NCBI GenBank assembly: GCA_041654215.1
Contig: JBAZDY010000027.1
Span: 1 to 17,283 of the forward strand
Source: Undivivens sp041654215
GTDB lineage: Bacteria; Omnitrophota; Gorgyraeia; Gygaellales; Profunditerraquicolaceae
DNA: 17,283 nt
Reading direction: 5' to 3'
In this document: positions 4,728 to 11,706 of the stretch, one piece after another
Position numbering within the stretch: the stretch's first letter is position 1
Layout: each line of letters begins with the position of its first letter
Program-made: the position numbers and the translations under genes
Notes under the pieces: generated by a model
The model's input: only the letters and a program-made list of their open reading frames with translations
Databases searched by the model: none
Told to the model about the DNA's origin: nothing

Positions 4728-6425
4728 ATGAGAATGCCTTCTGTTCTGCCGGGCAAAGGTAAAAAAGGGATAGTGCTGGCAGTTACCCTGGTCATAATCG
4801 CGGCGATCCTCGTGGCCACTGCCGTGTATTATTCCAGCATTGTGAACGAGAAATCTTCCGGCGAAATATCGCGCTACGTTTCGCAGGCGGCTTATCTGGC
4901 GGAAGCGGGATTAAACCACGGCGTCGCCGAGATTCGGGAGCGCATAAGGACCGACCTGCAACAACAGGTTTCGCAGATCAGGTCTTCTTCGACCTTACAC
5001 GCTTACGTAGCCGCGGGCGATGCCCTGGGGTTCTTCAGGGATTTCGCCTATCCCAGCTCGGGAACGAAATTCACGGTTTCCGAAGGTAAAGCGACGTTGG
5101 CCGTAACGCCCCTGGCGTTGAACAGCGGTGTTACGGGTGGATATGAGGCCGTTATAACCGTTCGCGCCTCCCGTGCTCCGGAAGAGGACATCTCCAGCGG
5201 GGAGAAGTACGTTTTTTATTACACTTACGACATCTCTTCCCGCGGATACGTTTCCGCCGCCAGCCCCGTCATCGCAAAAAGGCTGGTAATGAAAAGCGGA
5301 AATTTTACTCTCAGCGTCCAGCGCGATACCTTCGCAAAGTTCGCTTTGTTCACCGCTCATCATATGACGCCTTCAGGCACCACGGTGTGGTTCACATCCA
5401 ATACCAGGTTCAACGGACCTGTGCACACTAATGAACTTTTCAGCTTTGCCCAGAGTCCCGGGGCTGTCTTTAGCCAGGAGATTACGCAGAGCCAGACAAG
5501 GGCGCGGTATTACAATAACGGCTGGCCGGTGCTGCTGGACGCGTCTTCCAATCCGCCTCACGACGTGCCGACTTTCTCCAGCGGATTCTCGCGCGGCCAG
5601 GAACAGATAAATATAGAATCTTCCTTATCGCAGTCGGAACTCAAGAGCCAGGCACTTGGGACTATGCCGGAACCCGGGGACAACGGGATATATGTACCGA
5701 ACAACGGGAGCGCTCTTACCGGCGGCATATATATCCGCGGCTCGGCTTCCGTTTCGATGCGCGTGAATTCGAACGGCAACGCGGTTTACACCGTGACCCA
5801 GGGAAGCACGGTCAAGGAGATAACGGTAGATCTGGGCGCTTCCACCACGACGGTCAAGACCGGGGGGAGCACCGAGACATACGCCGGCGTCCCGGACGGA
5901 GCGAATAACGAAGGTATCCTGATATACAACAGAGGCAGTATAACAGCTTTTTCGGGGACGGTTCAGAAAGACAGCAAGGTCACGTTATCGAGCGAACAGG
6001 ACATCGTGATAGCTGACAACGTGACTTACGAACGATACGATACGACACCTACGCTGAACGCCGAGAACTATACCAACGTTCTCGGGATCCTCTCCTGGGG
6101 CGGGGATGTGCGTATCGGCACGAGCGCTCCCAACGACATTTCCATCCACGGCATAGTTATGGCTCCCCACGGGGTTTTTGAAGTGGATAATTACAGCAGC
6201 GGCAGTCCGCGCGGCACGGCGACCCTTCTGGGAGGGGCGATAACCGATTACTACGGTCCTTTCGGGACCTTCAGCGGGGACAGCAACATTTCCGGTTACG
6301 GCAGGGATTTCATCTACGACGCCCGCATGCTTTCCGGATTGACCCCGCCGTATTTTCCGTATATGACCAATTTTACTTCATTCATTTCAGGCCTCGACAG
6401 CAGGCCGGTGTGGCAGGAGGAGTGA
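4728..6425 (+). CDS. PilX-like pilus assembly protein with large exported domain (DUF4900-like)
   Basis: This 565-aa protein has one N-terminal membrane helix (about residues 13-33, GIVLAVTLVIIAAILVATAV). The pattern SQAAYLAEAGLNHGVAEIR follows, typical of PilX-type proteins, and there is no prepilin peptidase site. The long remainder is Gly/Ser/Thr/Asn-rich and beta-type. FALFTAHHMTPSGTTVWFTSNTRF plus GPVHTNELF resembles the DUF4900 family found beside PilX N-terminal segments. I choose ATG 4728 because AAGGAG (4715-4720) lies 7 bases upstream and the protein then begins with a short basic stretch. A TTG at 4677 would overlap the previous stop but adds an unlikely 17 residues. It is several times larger than a classical PilX, and may act as a pilus-tip or anchoring component. 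Confidence 0.7.
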   Translation: MRMPSVLPGKGKKGIVLAVTLVIIAAILVATAVYYSSIVNEKSSGEISRYVSQAAYLAEAGLNHGVAEIRERIRTDLQQQVSQIRSSSTLHAYVAAGDALGFFRDFAYPSSGTKFTVSEGKATLAVTPLALNSGVTGGYEAVITVRASRAPEEDISSGEKYVFYYTYDISSRGYVSAASPVIAKRLVMKSGNFTLSVQRDTFAKFALFTAHHMTPSGTTVWFTSNTRFNGPVHTNELFSFAQSPGAVFSQEITQSQTRARYYNNGWPVLLDASSNPPHDVPTFSSGFSRGQEQINIESSLSQSELKSQALGTMPEPGDNGIYVPNNGSALTGGIYIRGSASVSMRVNSNGNAVYTVTQGSTVKEITVDLGASTTTVKTGGSTETYAGVPDGANNEGILIYNRGSITAFSGTVQKDSKVTLSSEQDIVIADNVTYERYDTTPTLNAENYTNVLGILSWGGDVRIGTSAPNDISIHGIVMAPHGVFEVDNYSSGSPRGTATLLGGAITDYYGPFGTFSGDSNISGYGRDFIYDARMLSGLTPPYFPYMTNFTSFISGLDSRPVWQEE

Positions 6426-6428
6426 AAT

Positions 6429-6701
6429 ATGAAGAATCTTTCGTTTTTTAAGCTGCTGGCAGCGCTTTTCATCTTCTGTTGTCTGCTATCCGCGGTCATC
6501 GTGGTCGTTTTGATCTCCAGATATGAACGTCCGGAAGAACGCGTTGAGTTCCAAACACCCGTAATCCCCGCGCCGGATACAAAAAAGATGTTGCCTTACG
6601 TCTCCGGGCCCGGCACGTCCGCAGCGGAAGCTCCTGTCAAAGAGCAGGAGCCGCCGGAAAAAGAGATGCCTTTACAACAGGGAGAGCCGCTGTTGTACTG
6701 A
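6429..6701 (+). CDS. Small single-pass membrane protein, proline/glutamate-rich tail
   Basis: I do not recognise this 90-aa protein. It has an N-terminal basic start, a hydrophobic segment (about residues 8-30: LLAALFIFCCLLSAVIVVVLIS), then a low-complexity tail rich in Pro, Glu and Lys (EAPVKEQEPPEKEMPLQQGEPLLY). AGGAGGAG ends just before the previous stop, which is 3 bases upstream. It lies between the PilX-like protein and PilM, so it is probably a pilus accessory or linker protein in the inner membrane. The tail faces the periplasm or cytoplasm depending on topology. It could also be a TonB-like remnant, but nothing in the sequence shows that. Confidence 0.6.
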   Translation: MKNLSFFKLLAALFIFCCLLSAVIVVVLISRYERPEERVEFQTPVIPAPDTKKMLPYVSGPGTSAAEAPVKEQEPPEKEMPLQQGEPLLY

Positions 6702-6723
6702 AAAAGCGGAGTATGAGGCACTA

Positions 6724-7755
6724 ATGAAAATGACAGGTTTATTCAATATTCTCAAAGGCGGGCCGCGCTGTTCCCTGGGGATAGATATCGGGACCTCGGA
6801 GGTTAAAGCCGTCAAGGCGGTTTTCAACGGCTCTTCGGCAGGGCTATGCCGCGTAATCAGGGAAAGTATAATTGAAGGCGGAGTCCAGGATGCGCTTTCC
6901 CGCGCGGTCTCGGCTTTCCCGGAGGCAAAGGGGGTCAATTTATCCATAGCCGGTTCCAGCTCGGTAGTTATGCGTTATATAACTATGCCGCGGATGGACA
7001 GGAAAGAGCTGTTCCAGGCTTTGAAGTTCGAGGCTGCCAAGTACGTGCCTTTCCCTCTGGAAGAAGTATATTTCGACGCGCAGATAATTTCTTCGCAGTC
7101 CGGAACGGATAACAAGATGCAGGTTCTTCTGGCCGCGGCGCGAAAAGAGCTTGTCAATCAGAGAATGGAGATGGCGGAGCGGGCCGGCATAAAGATAAAC
7201 TGTATAGATATAGATTGCCTTGCCGTTTTTAACGCTTTCAACGCGGCCTGCCCGGACATTATGCAGGCCTACGGCAAAAAGACTTTCGCGCTGCTGAATA
7301 TCGGCGACCGGAACAGCAACCTGGATATTGTGGACGGCGGGGACCTGAAACTCAGCCGAGACCTTCACCAGGGAGTGATAAAGATGATGGAGAGAATATC
7401 TCTGGCTTCTTCTCTTGATCAGGCGTCGGTCGCCGGCGGGCTCGCGGCAGGCTCGCAGCTTAAGCAGGAGGACTTCGGCAGGGCTTTCAGCCAGGCAGTT
7501 TCTGAATTAGCCATGGAGTTGAGGGTTTCGTTCGATTATTACGAAAGCCAGAGCAGCGCCGCAGTCTCCGGCATACAGCTCAGCGGGGAGGCCGCCGGAT
7601 GGCAGGGTTTCGTCGAGCAGCTTTGCGAACTGCTGGGACTGCCGGTTGAAAGCTGGGACCCTCTGCGTCAACCGCCGTGTACGCCCGATCTTGTCCTCCC
7701 GGCCGGAGGGTCGTCGGGGTTTGCGGTTGCCGCGGGACTGGCTTTAAGAAAATAA
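6724..7755 (+). CDS. pilM: Type IV pilus assembly ATPase-like protein PilM
   Basis: This 343-aa cytoplasmic actin-fold protein docks with the N-terminal tail of PilN to form the inner-membrane platform of the pilus. GIDIGTSEVKAVKA (from residue 19) is the PilM phosphate-1 motif. The family patterns MPRMDRKELFQALKFEAAKYVPFPLEEVYFD and LLAAARKELVNQRMEMAERAGIKINCIDIDCLAVFNAF follow. Further on are ALLNIGDRNSNLDIVDGG, SFDYYESQS and a C-terminal GG-containing motif. The length is close to the usual ~350 aa. It closes the minor-pilin operon. Unusually, its normal neighbour pilN is not next door: 729 bases of repeat DNA follow before pilN begins. Confidence 0.92.
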   Translation: MKMTGLFNILKGGPRCSLGIDIGTSEVKAVKAVFNGSSAGLCRVIRESIIEGGVQDALSRAVSAFPEAKGVNLSIAGSSSVVMRYITMPRMDRKELFQALKFEAAKYVPFPLEEVYFDAQIISSQSGTDNKMQVLLAAARKELVNQRMEMAERAGIKINCIDIDCLAVFNAFNAACPDIMQAYGKKTFALLNIGDRNSNLDIVDGGDLKLSRDLHQGVIKMMERISLASSLDQASVAGGLAAGSQLKQEDFGRAFSQAVSELAMELRVSFDYYESQSSAAVSGIQLSGEAAGWQGFVEQLCELLGLPVESWDPLRQPPCTPDLVLPAGGSSGFAVAAGLALRK

Positions 7756-7789
7756 GCCGTATTCCGGGGACACGATACTAATCAAGCCG

Positions 7790-7825
7790 CAGAAATTACC
7801 GGTTTGAACAGGCCGGGAATTTCTG
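7790..7825 (+). terminator. Possible hairpin terminator after pilM
   Basis: CAGAAATT-A-CCGG (7790-7802) pairs with CCGG-G-AATTTCTG (7813-7825): twelve base pairs with one A/G mismatch around a 10-nt loop. The stem is strong but no T-run follows, so it is either an inefficient terminator or an mRNA 3'-end stabiliser. It suggests the minor-pilin/pilM transcript ends before the repeats. Confidence 0.45.
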
Positions 7826-8008
7826 AGGAGAAGATTACCCCGTAGAGTGCCTAAGTATTTACTATTGTGATATACTCTGGCTAATTGGAATGCCAGGTAT
7901 TCGCTCGTGCGAAAATGCCGTAGGGATTTTCTTGGTATCTTACGACACGGGGTTTTTCCCCATGGAGAGCTTTATACTCGGTAACGGTTACCAACAGGCT
8001 AACCAATC
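7826..8008. other. Gene-free DNA before the second repeat block
   Basis: I see no credible gene. An extended -10-like TGATATACT (7868-7876) has no good -35. A short GGGG-TTTTT-CCCC hairpin lies near 7953-7965, and the near-perfect palindrome GGTAACGGTTACC at 7980-7992. A 65-codon ORF from 7890 runs into the repeats, ends in repeat-derived sequence, and has no ribosome binding site. Confidence 0.4.
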
Positions 8009-8083
8009 TTTCCTCTCGGATGGGAGCTTCCAAGCTTTCCTCCGAATGGGCGCCTCTAATCTTTCCTCCCCTGGATGGGGAGG
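8009..8083. repeat. Degenerate 26-27-bp array, three units, opposite orientation
   Basis: TTTCCTCY begins units at 8009, 8036 and 8062 (spacings 27 and 26), reading as the reverse complement of the GGAGGAAAG units at 383-512. The third unit ends in the CCTCCCC hairpin. Confidence 0.65.
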
Positions 8084-8084
8084 A
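8064..8084. repeat. CCTCCCC/GGGGAGG hairpin
   Basis: An 8-bp stem (TCCTCCCC and GGGGAGGA) encloses the loop TGGAT. It corresponds to the hairpin at 368-388 in reverse orientation, with the same stem but a changed loop. Confidence 0.75.
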
Positions 8085-8086
8085 TA

Positions 8087-8207
8087 AAGGAGGGGTGGGT
8101 GCGTTGTCCAGTAAATTTTATGGACAACGCACAGAGCAATCGAAAATCGAGAATCGAAAGTAGAGAAAAGAAACATTTCGATTACGGTCTAATTTCTATT
8201 TTCGATT
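8087..8207. repeat. Right arm (best-conserved part) of the long inverted repeat
   Basis: These 121 bases are the reverse complement of 245-365 with about four mismatches by eye. The arm contains the 12-bp hairpin GTGCGTTGTCCA/TGGACAACGCAC (8099-8110 with 8121-8132) and the heptamer run. The looser similarity continues leftward to about 8009. Confidence 0.85.
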
Positions 8208-8262
8208 ATCAAATACCAATGGAGTCTCGCCAATGCTTCAGTGGCGGATGGTGAAATTTCAG

Positions 8263-8336
8263 TTTTCGATTTTCAGAACCAAAGAGTTTGCGTTGTCCAG
8301 TAAATTTTATGGACAACGCATAGAGCAATCGAAAAT
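8263..8336. repeat. 74-bp palindromic element, reverse orientation
   Basis: This is a full copy of the element at 41-115 and 180-254, inverted: it has the TTTTCGATTTTCAGAACC flank and ends in TCGAAAAT. Its central stem is the other type, TGCGTTGTCCA/TGGACAACGCA (8289-8299 with 8310-8320), so it links the two hairpin variants. Positions 8321-8367 repeat the sequence at 8133-8178 (CAATCGAAAATCGAGAATCG and on), a direct repeat about 190 bases apart. Confidence 0.75.
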
Positions 8337-8403
8337 CGAGAATCGAAAGTAGAGAAAAGAAACATTACTAAGGGGGAGGGAAATGAAGAGTAAACAAGGG
8401 TAT

Positions 8404-8471
8404 CGTAACCGGTAAACGACAGGCGAGCTTTACTCAAAGCGCAGAAATCCCCGGCTTTCAAGCCGGTTACG
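8404..8471 (+). promoter_or_regulatory. Inverted-repeat leader immediately upstream of pilN
   Basis: CGTAACCGG (8404-8412) and CCGGTTACG (8463-8471) are perfect 9-base complements. The 3' arm also takes part in a competing local hairpin, CCGGCTTTCAAGCCGG (about 8451-8466). The two pairings share CCGG and are mutually exclusive. The structure ends 13 bases before the pilN ATG. I see no T-run, and neither a ribosome binding site nor a convincing promoter for pilN. Confidence 0.45.
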
Positions 8472-8484
8472 CGTTATTATTCTT

Positions 8485-9078
8485 ATGATAGAAATCAATC
8501 TGCTGCCCCAGGAACTGCATAAGGAAAACCGCTCTTCCGGGGGGAAAATGGGTTTTACAGTATCATTGCGCCTGCTGGCCGCCATATCTGCCGCCGGGCT
8601 CCTGGTTGTTTTTTTTCTGAATCTTTTCTTTTTCTTCGCCGTTACTTCGAAGAAGGCGCAGTTGTCGGTGCTGGAGCAAAAATGGGAGCAGATGCTTCCG
8701 GCAATGAAGGCGTTCGAGCAAAAGAAAAAAATACTGGAATCTTTCTCCCGCGACAGCAGGACGGTGGCCGCGCTTTCCGCGGCGAGAATAAACTGGTCGG
8801 AAAAGCTGGAAAGATTGGCCGCTGTTATTCCTCCCGGCGTATGGTTCAATGCGCTTACCTGTTCCGACAAGGGGATCATCCTGGAAGCTTCCGTTTTTTC
8901 GCCGGGCGAGGAAATGGAACTCTTGAACCGTTTTATATCCGGTCTTAAGGAGGACGCGGTTTTCTCCGCCGGTTTTTCCGAGGTAGACCTCGGGGCGGTC
9001 AACAGGGAGACGGCCGGAGGTTACGAAATCATGAATTTCCTTGTCAACGCTCCACTTCAGAGGACGGCGCGTAAATGA
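8485..9078 (+). CDS. pilN: Type IV pilus inner-membrane assembly protein PilN
   Basis: This 197-aa bitopic protein begins MIEINLLPQEL. The INLLP motif is the short cytoplasmic tail that inserts into PilM. One membrane helix (about residues 26-52, rich in Leu and Phe) is followed by a coiled-coil-like stretch (KKAQLSVLEQKWEQMLPAMKAF) and a periplasmic ferredoxin-like domain with LAAVIPPGVWFNALTCSDKGIILEA, the usual PilN pattern. The length suits the family. No Shine-Dalgarno sequence is visible before the ATG, unlike almost all other genes here, and an inverted repeat lies just upstream. It overlaps pilO by 4 bases (ATGA), so pilN translation probably sets the level of the downstream genes. 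Confidence 0.9.
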   Translation: MIEINLLPQELHKENRSSGGKMGFTVSLRLLAAISAAGLLVVFFLNLFFFFAVTSKKAQLSVLEQKWEQMLPAMKAFEQKKKILESFSRDSRTVAALSAARINWSEKLERLAAVIPPGVWFNALTCSDKGIILEASVFSPGEEMELLNRFISGLKEDAVFSAGFSEVDLGAVNRETAGGYEIMNFLVNAPLQRTARK

Positions 9079-9647
9079 ATAATCTTTTGCGCAATATAGA
9101 CTGGGATGAAACGCCGGATTTGAAAAAAGTATTCCTCGCCGGGATTATTCTGGCTATAATAATATACGCGGATTGCGCCTTCTTGTTGTTCAGGCAGGCT
9201 GATGAACTTAAACGGGTCTGTTCTAAAGTCAATAAACTTAGCGGTGATATTTCCGCCGGCAGCAAAGAGATGCGTTCTTCAGCGCCTGTGAATCCGGCCG
9301 TTACCGGCAGGGAAACGAGCCGGGCGCGCCTTTTGAGATTCGGCGACCTGCCGCGGCTGTTAAAGGATATTTCCGACGTTTCACTGCGGAACAATCTTAA
9401 GATAATGCAGGTAGTCCCGCAGGGGGAAGCGTCGCCGTCCAGGGATGCTTCTTCAGCGGCCAAATTGCCGGCGGTGAACATATCCCTGGAATTGTCCGGC
9501 AGGTTCTACGATACCGTGAAATTCATAAACGAACTTGAGAACGGCCGGTATTTTGTGCAGATACAGGATTTGAAGATACGCCGCAGCAAAAATGATTATA
9601 CACTGCAGGATATCGGCCTGCTGTTGAGGGTTTACGTCAATAAATGA
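9075..9647 (+). CDS. pilO: Type IV pilus inner-membrane assembly protein PilO
   Basis: The protein has 190 aa. A short cytoplasmic segment containing NIDWDETPDLKK is followed by one membrane helix (about residues 19-39, VFLAGIILAIIIYADCAFLLF), a periplasmic coiled-coil region, and a C-terminal ferredoxin-like domain with LPRLLKDISDVSLRNNLKIMQVVPQG and VNISLELSGRFYDTVKFINELENG. That last stretch is a clear PilO signature. PilO pairs with PilN in the periplasm and links to the PilP-PilQ complex. The start overlaps the pilN stop as ATGA, so the two proteins are probably made in equal amounts. Confidence 0.9.
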   Translation: MNNLLRNIDWDETPDLKKVFLAGIILAIIIYADCAFLLFRQADELKRVCSKVNKLSGDISAGSKEMRSSAPVNPAVTGRETSRARLLRFGDLPRLLKDISDVSLRNNLKIMQVVPQGEASPSRDASSAAKLPAVNISLELSGRFYDTVKFINELENGRYFVQIQDLKIRRSKNDYTLQDIGLLLRVYVNK

Positions 9648-9698
9648 GGCTTGCGGTTCTTCGGCAGTCTGCGAATGGCGGAGGAGGAAGGCGGACAT

Positions 9699-10091
9699 TT
9701 GAGGATTACAGGCATACAAGGTATTAAGCTGTTTTTGTTCGCGGGTCTGCCGCTGGCCGTTGTCTGTTTTTCCCCGACCGGAAGCGCGGCTGCGCCCGCC
9801 GGTAAGAGGGACCCTTTTATTCCTCTGGTGACTCCGGAGGGCAGGCTCATACAGTCCGCAGCTGCCCCAGGGGAGGGAGAAGTGAGGCTGGAAGGGCTTA
9901 TTTATGACGAGAACGGCCCTTCGCTGGCGGTCCTCAACGGAGCCGTCGCAGGCGTGGGCGACAGCGTCCGGGGTTACCGCGTCATCAAGATCACGGAAGA
10001 TAAAGTAACGTTGATGAAAGACGGAGAATTGAAAGAGCTGGCGCTGCAAAAGAAGAAGGAGGAATCCTTTGAAAATGCTAAAAAACGCTGA
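9699..10091 (+). CDS. pilP: Type IV pilus assembly protein PilP
   Basis: This 130-aa exported protein bridges PilNO to the secretin. An N-terminal basic/hydrophobic signal (RITGIQGIKLFLFAGLPLAVV) is followed by KRDPFIPLVTPEGRLIQ, the PilP RDPF motif. The HR domain follows: GEVRLEGLIYDENGPSLAVLNGAVAGVGDSVRGYRVIKITEDKVTLMKDGELKELAL. The only cysteine near the signal sits after Val, a poor lipobox, so it may not be a classical lipoprotein. I chose TTG 9699 because AGGAGGAAGG (9682-9691) lies 7 bases upstream and the signal then starts properly. An ATG at 9675 and a TTG at 9651 are in frame but give an acidic, non-signal start. The gene overlaps pilQ by 23 bases. Confidence 0.8.
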   Translation: MRITGIQGIKLFLFAGLPLAVVCFSPTGSAAAPAGKRDPFIPLVTPEGRLIQSAAAPGEGEVRLEGLIYDENGPSLAVLNGAVAGVGDSVRGYRVIKITEDKVTLMKDGELKELALQKKKEESFENAKKR

Positions 10092-11634
10092 ATTGAGAGT
10101 CCTGTTCCTGTCGTGCCTGCTGGTGTCCTGCCAGTTGTTTTTCTGCGGCGCGCTGCGCGCGCAGCCGCCTTCCGCCGATGCCGGCGTGTCGGTATCGACC
10201 AACGTCACGCTTGATTTCAAGGACGCCGATATCCGCAACGTCCTGAAGATCATTTCCTATAAATCCGGCATGAACATCGTTACTACCCCGGATGTCATAG
10301 GCAATGTGACCATCAGGCTGACCGATGTCCCCTGGGAAAGGGCGCTGGATGTCATCCTTCAAACCTACGGGTACGGCTATGAAAAGAAAGCGAATATCAT
10401 TTTCGTCGCTCCGATAGATAAACTGACGGCGCAGAAAAAACAGCAGGTGGAGCTCGCCCAGGTGCAGCCGACGGTTTCCCACGTTTATATGCTGAAGTAT
10501 CTCGACGCCCAGGACGCGAAAAAGGCGCTTGAGCCGCAGCTTTCCCCGCGCGGAAAAATAACCGTCCTGGAGATGACCGGGCAGGCCGGCTGGGAGTTCG
10601 GCAGCGACGCTCTCGGAAAACGCAAGCGCGTCTCGGAGGAGAAACTCGGCCGTTCCAAGACCTTGATCATCAGCGATATCCCGCCGGTGCTCGACAAGAT
10701 AGATGAGGTGATCGCCCAGATAGACGTGATGCCGCAGCAGATAATGATACAGACGCGCATCGTGGAGGTCAGCCGCGATACTCTGCGCGATCTCGGCATA
10801 GACATCGGGACAGGGACCACCGGCGCGACCGACCCTTCGGTGAATACCCACACGGGCAGTTCTTCCTACGGACTGGGAGGGCATAACCTGAGCTCCCAGG
10901 TTGCGCCTTCCGGTTTCAATCCGCTTGCCAGCGAGATAACCGGGAAGATAAGCTCCACGGCCGCCTATTATAATACCGGTCTGCAATTGCTTTTTAAGAA
11001 GCTCAACGGTACGGAATTCGAGGTGATGTTGCACGCTCTGGAGGAAGATTCTCGCACCAATACGCTCTCCGCGCCCCGCATAATGGCGCTGAACAACCAG
11101 GAGGCTACCATACTGGTCGGGACAAGATACCCCATATTGAAGCAGGATACCACGTCGTCATCTTCCAGCGCTACCGTCACTACGGTAACTTTGGACTATT
11201 ACCAGGACATCGGCATACAGCTTAACGTGGTCCCGCAGGTAGGGGCGAACGACTGCGTGAATATGGTGGTCCATCCGGCGGTGACTTCTTATACCAGCAC
11301 CCTGGGAGGGTCCGGAGTGGCGCAATATCCCATAATCGAGACCAGAGAGGCGGAAACGCGGATATTGATGAACGACGGCGACACCATCGTTATCGGAGGC
11401 CTGCTGAAAGACGTCAAGATAAAGACCAGGCAGGGGGTGCCTTTCTTGAGCAAGATACCCCTTCTGGGGCTGCTTTTCAGCAGGGAAACCTACGATATGG
11501 CAAAAATGGATTTGCTAATATTCATTACGGCGAATATAATAAAAGACAACGATTTCTCGCAGGAAGAGATAACCAGGATTGAGAAAAGCATGGAAATAGA
11601 CGGAACCGATAAGGGTCCCGCGAAGGAACCGTAG
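10069..11634 (+). CDS. pilQ: Type IV pilus secretin PilQ
   Basis: This 521-aa outer-membrane secretin forms the channel for the pilus. The domain order is: a signal peptide (about residues 1-31, ending GALRAQ); a secretin/TonB N-terminal (STN) domain, VTLDFKDADIRNVLKIISYKSGMNIVTTPDVIG to IIFVAP; a NolW-type N domain, VSHVYMLKYLDAQDAKKALEPQLSPRG; and the secretin core with MPQQIMIQTRIVEVSRD, LSAPRIMALNNQEATILVG, REAETRILMNDGDTIVIGGLLKD and VPFLSKIPLLGLLFSR. It lacks the N-terminal AMIN repeats of long PilQ proteins and is short for the family. TTG 10069 lies 6 bases after AAGGAGG; an ATG at 10075 is the alternative and costs two residues. No PilF-type pilotin gene is seen. Confidence 0.93.
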   Translation: MKMLKNAELRVLFLSCLLVSCQLFFCGALRAQPPSADAGVSVSTNVTLDFKDADIRNVLKIISYKSGMNIVTTPDVIGNVTIRLTDVPWERALDVILQTYGYGYEKKANIIFVAPIDKLTAQKKQQVELAQVQPTVSHVYMLKYLDAQDAKKALEPQLSPRGKITVLEMTGQAGWEFGSDALGKRKRVSEEKLGRSKTLIISDIPPVLDKIDEVIAQIDVMPQQIMIQTRIVEVSRDTLRDLGIDIGTGTTGATDPSVNTHTGSSSYGLGGHNLSSQVAPSGFNPLASEITGKISSTAAYYNTGLQLLFKKLNGTEFEVMLHALEEDSRTNTLSAPRIMALNNQEATILVGTRYPILKQDTTSSSSSATVTTVTLDYYQDIGIQLNVVPQVGANDCVNMVVHPAVTSYTSTLGGSGVAQYPIIETREAETRILMNDGDTIVIGGLLKDVKIKTRQGVPFLSKIPLLGLLFSRETYDMAKMDLLIFITANIIKDNDFSQEEITRIEKSMEIDGTDKGPAKEP

Positions 11635-11706
11635 GATTGGCCCTCCGCCTCGGCCAAACTGTTTCCTCCAGCCGGCCGGATAGTCGCCCTGAAAAAGGCA
11701 GATGGT

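Noticed and set aside
7890..8087. 65-aa ORF after pilM
   Set aside because: No ribosome binding site, composition unlike its neighbours, and it ends inside the repeat-derived CCTCCCC hairpin.
11637..11657. TTGGCC/GGCCAA hairpin after pilQ as a terminator
   Set aside because: The stem is only 6 bp and no T-run follows, so it is not strong enough to call.
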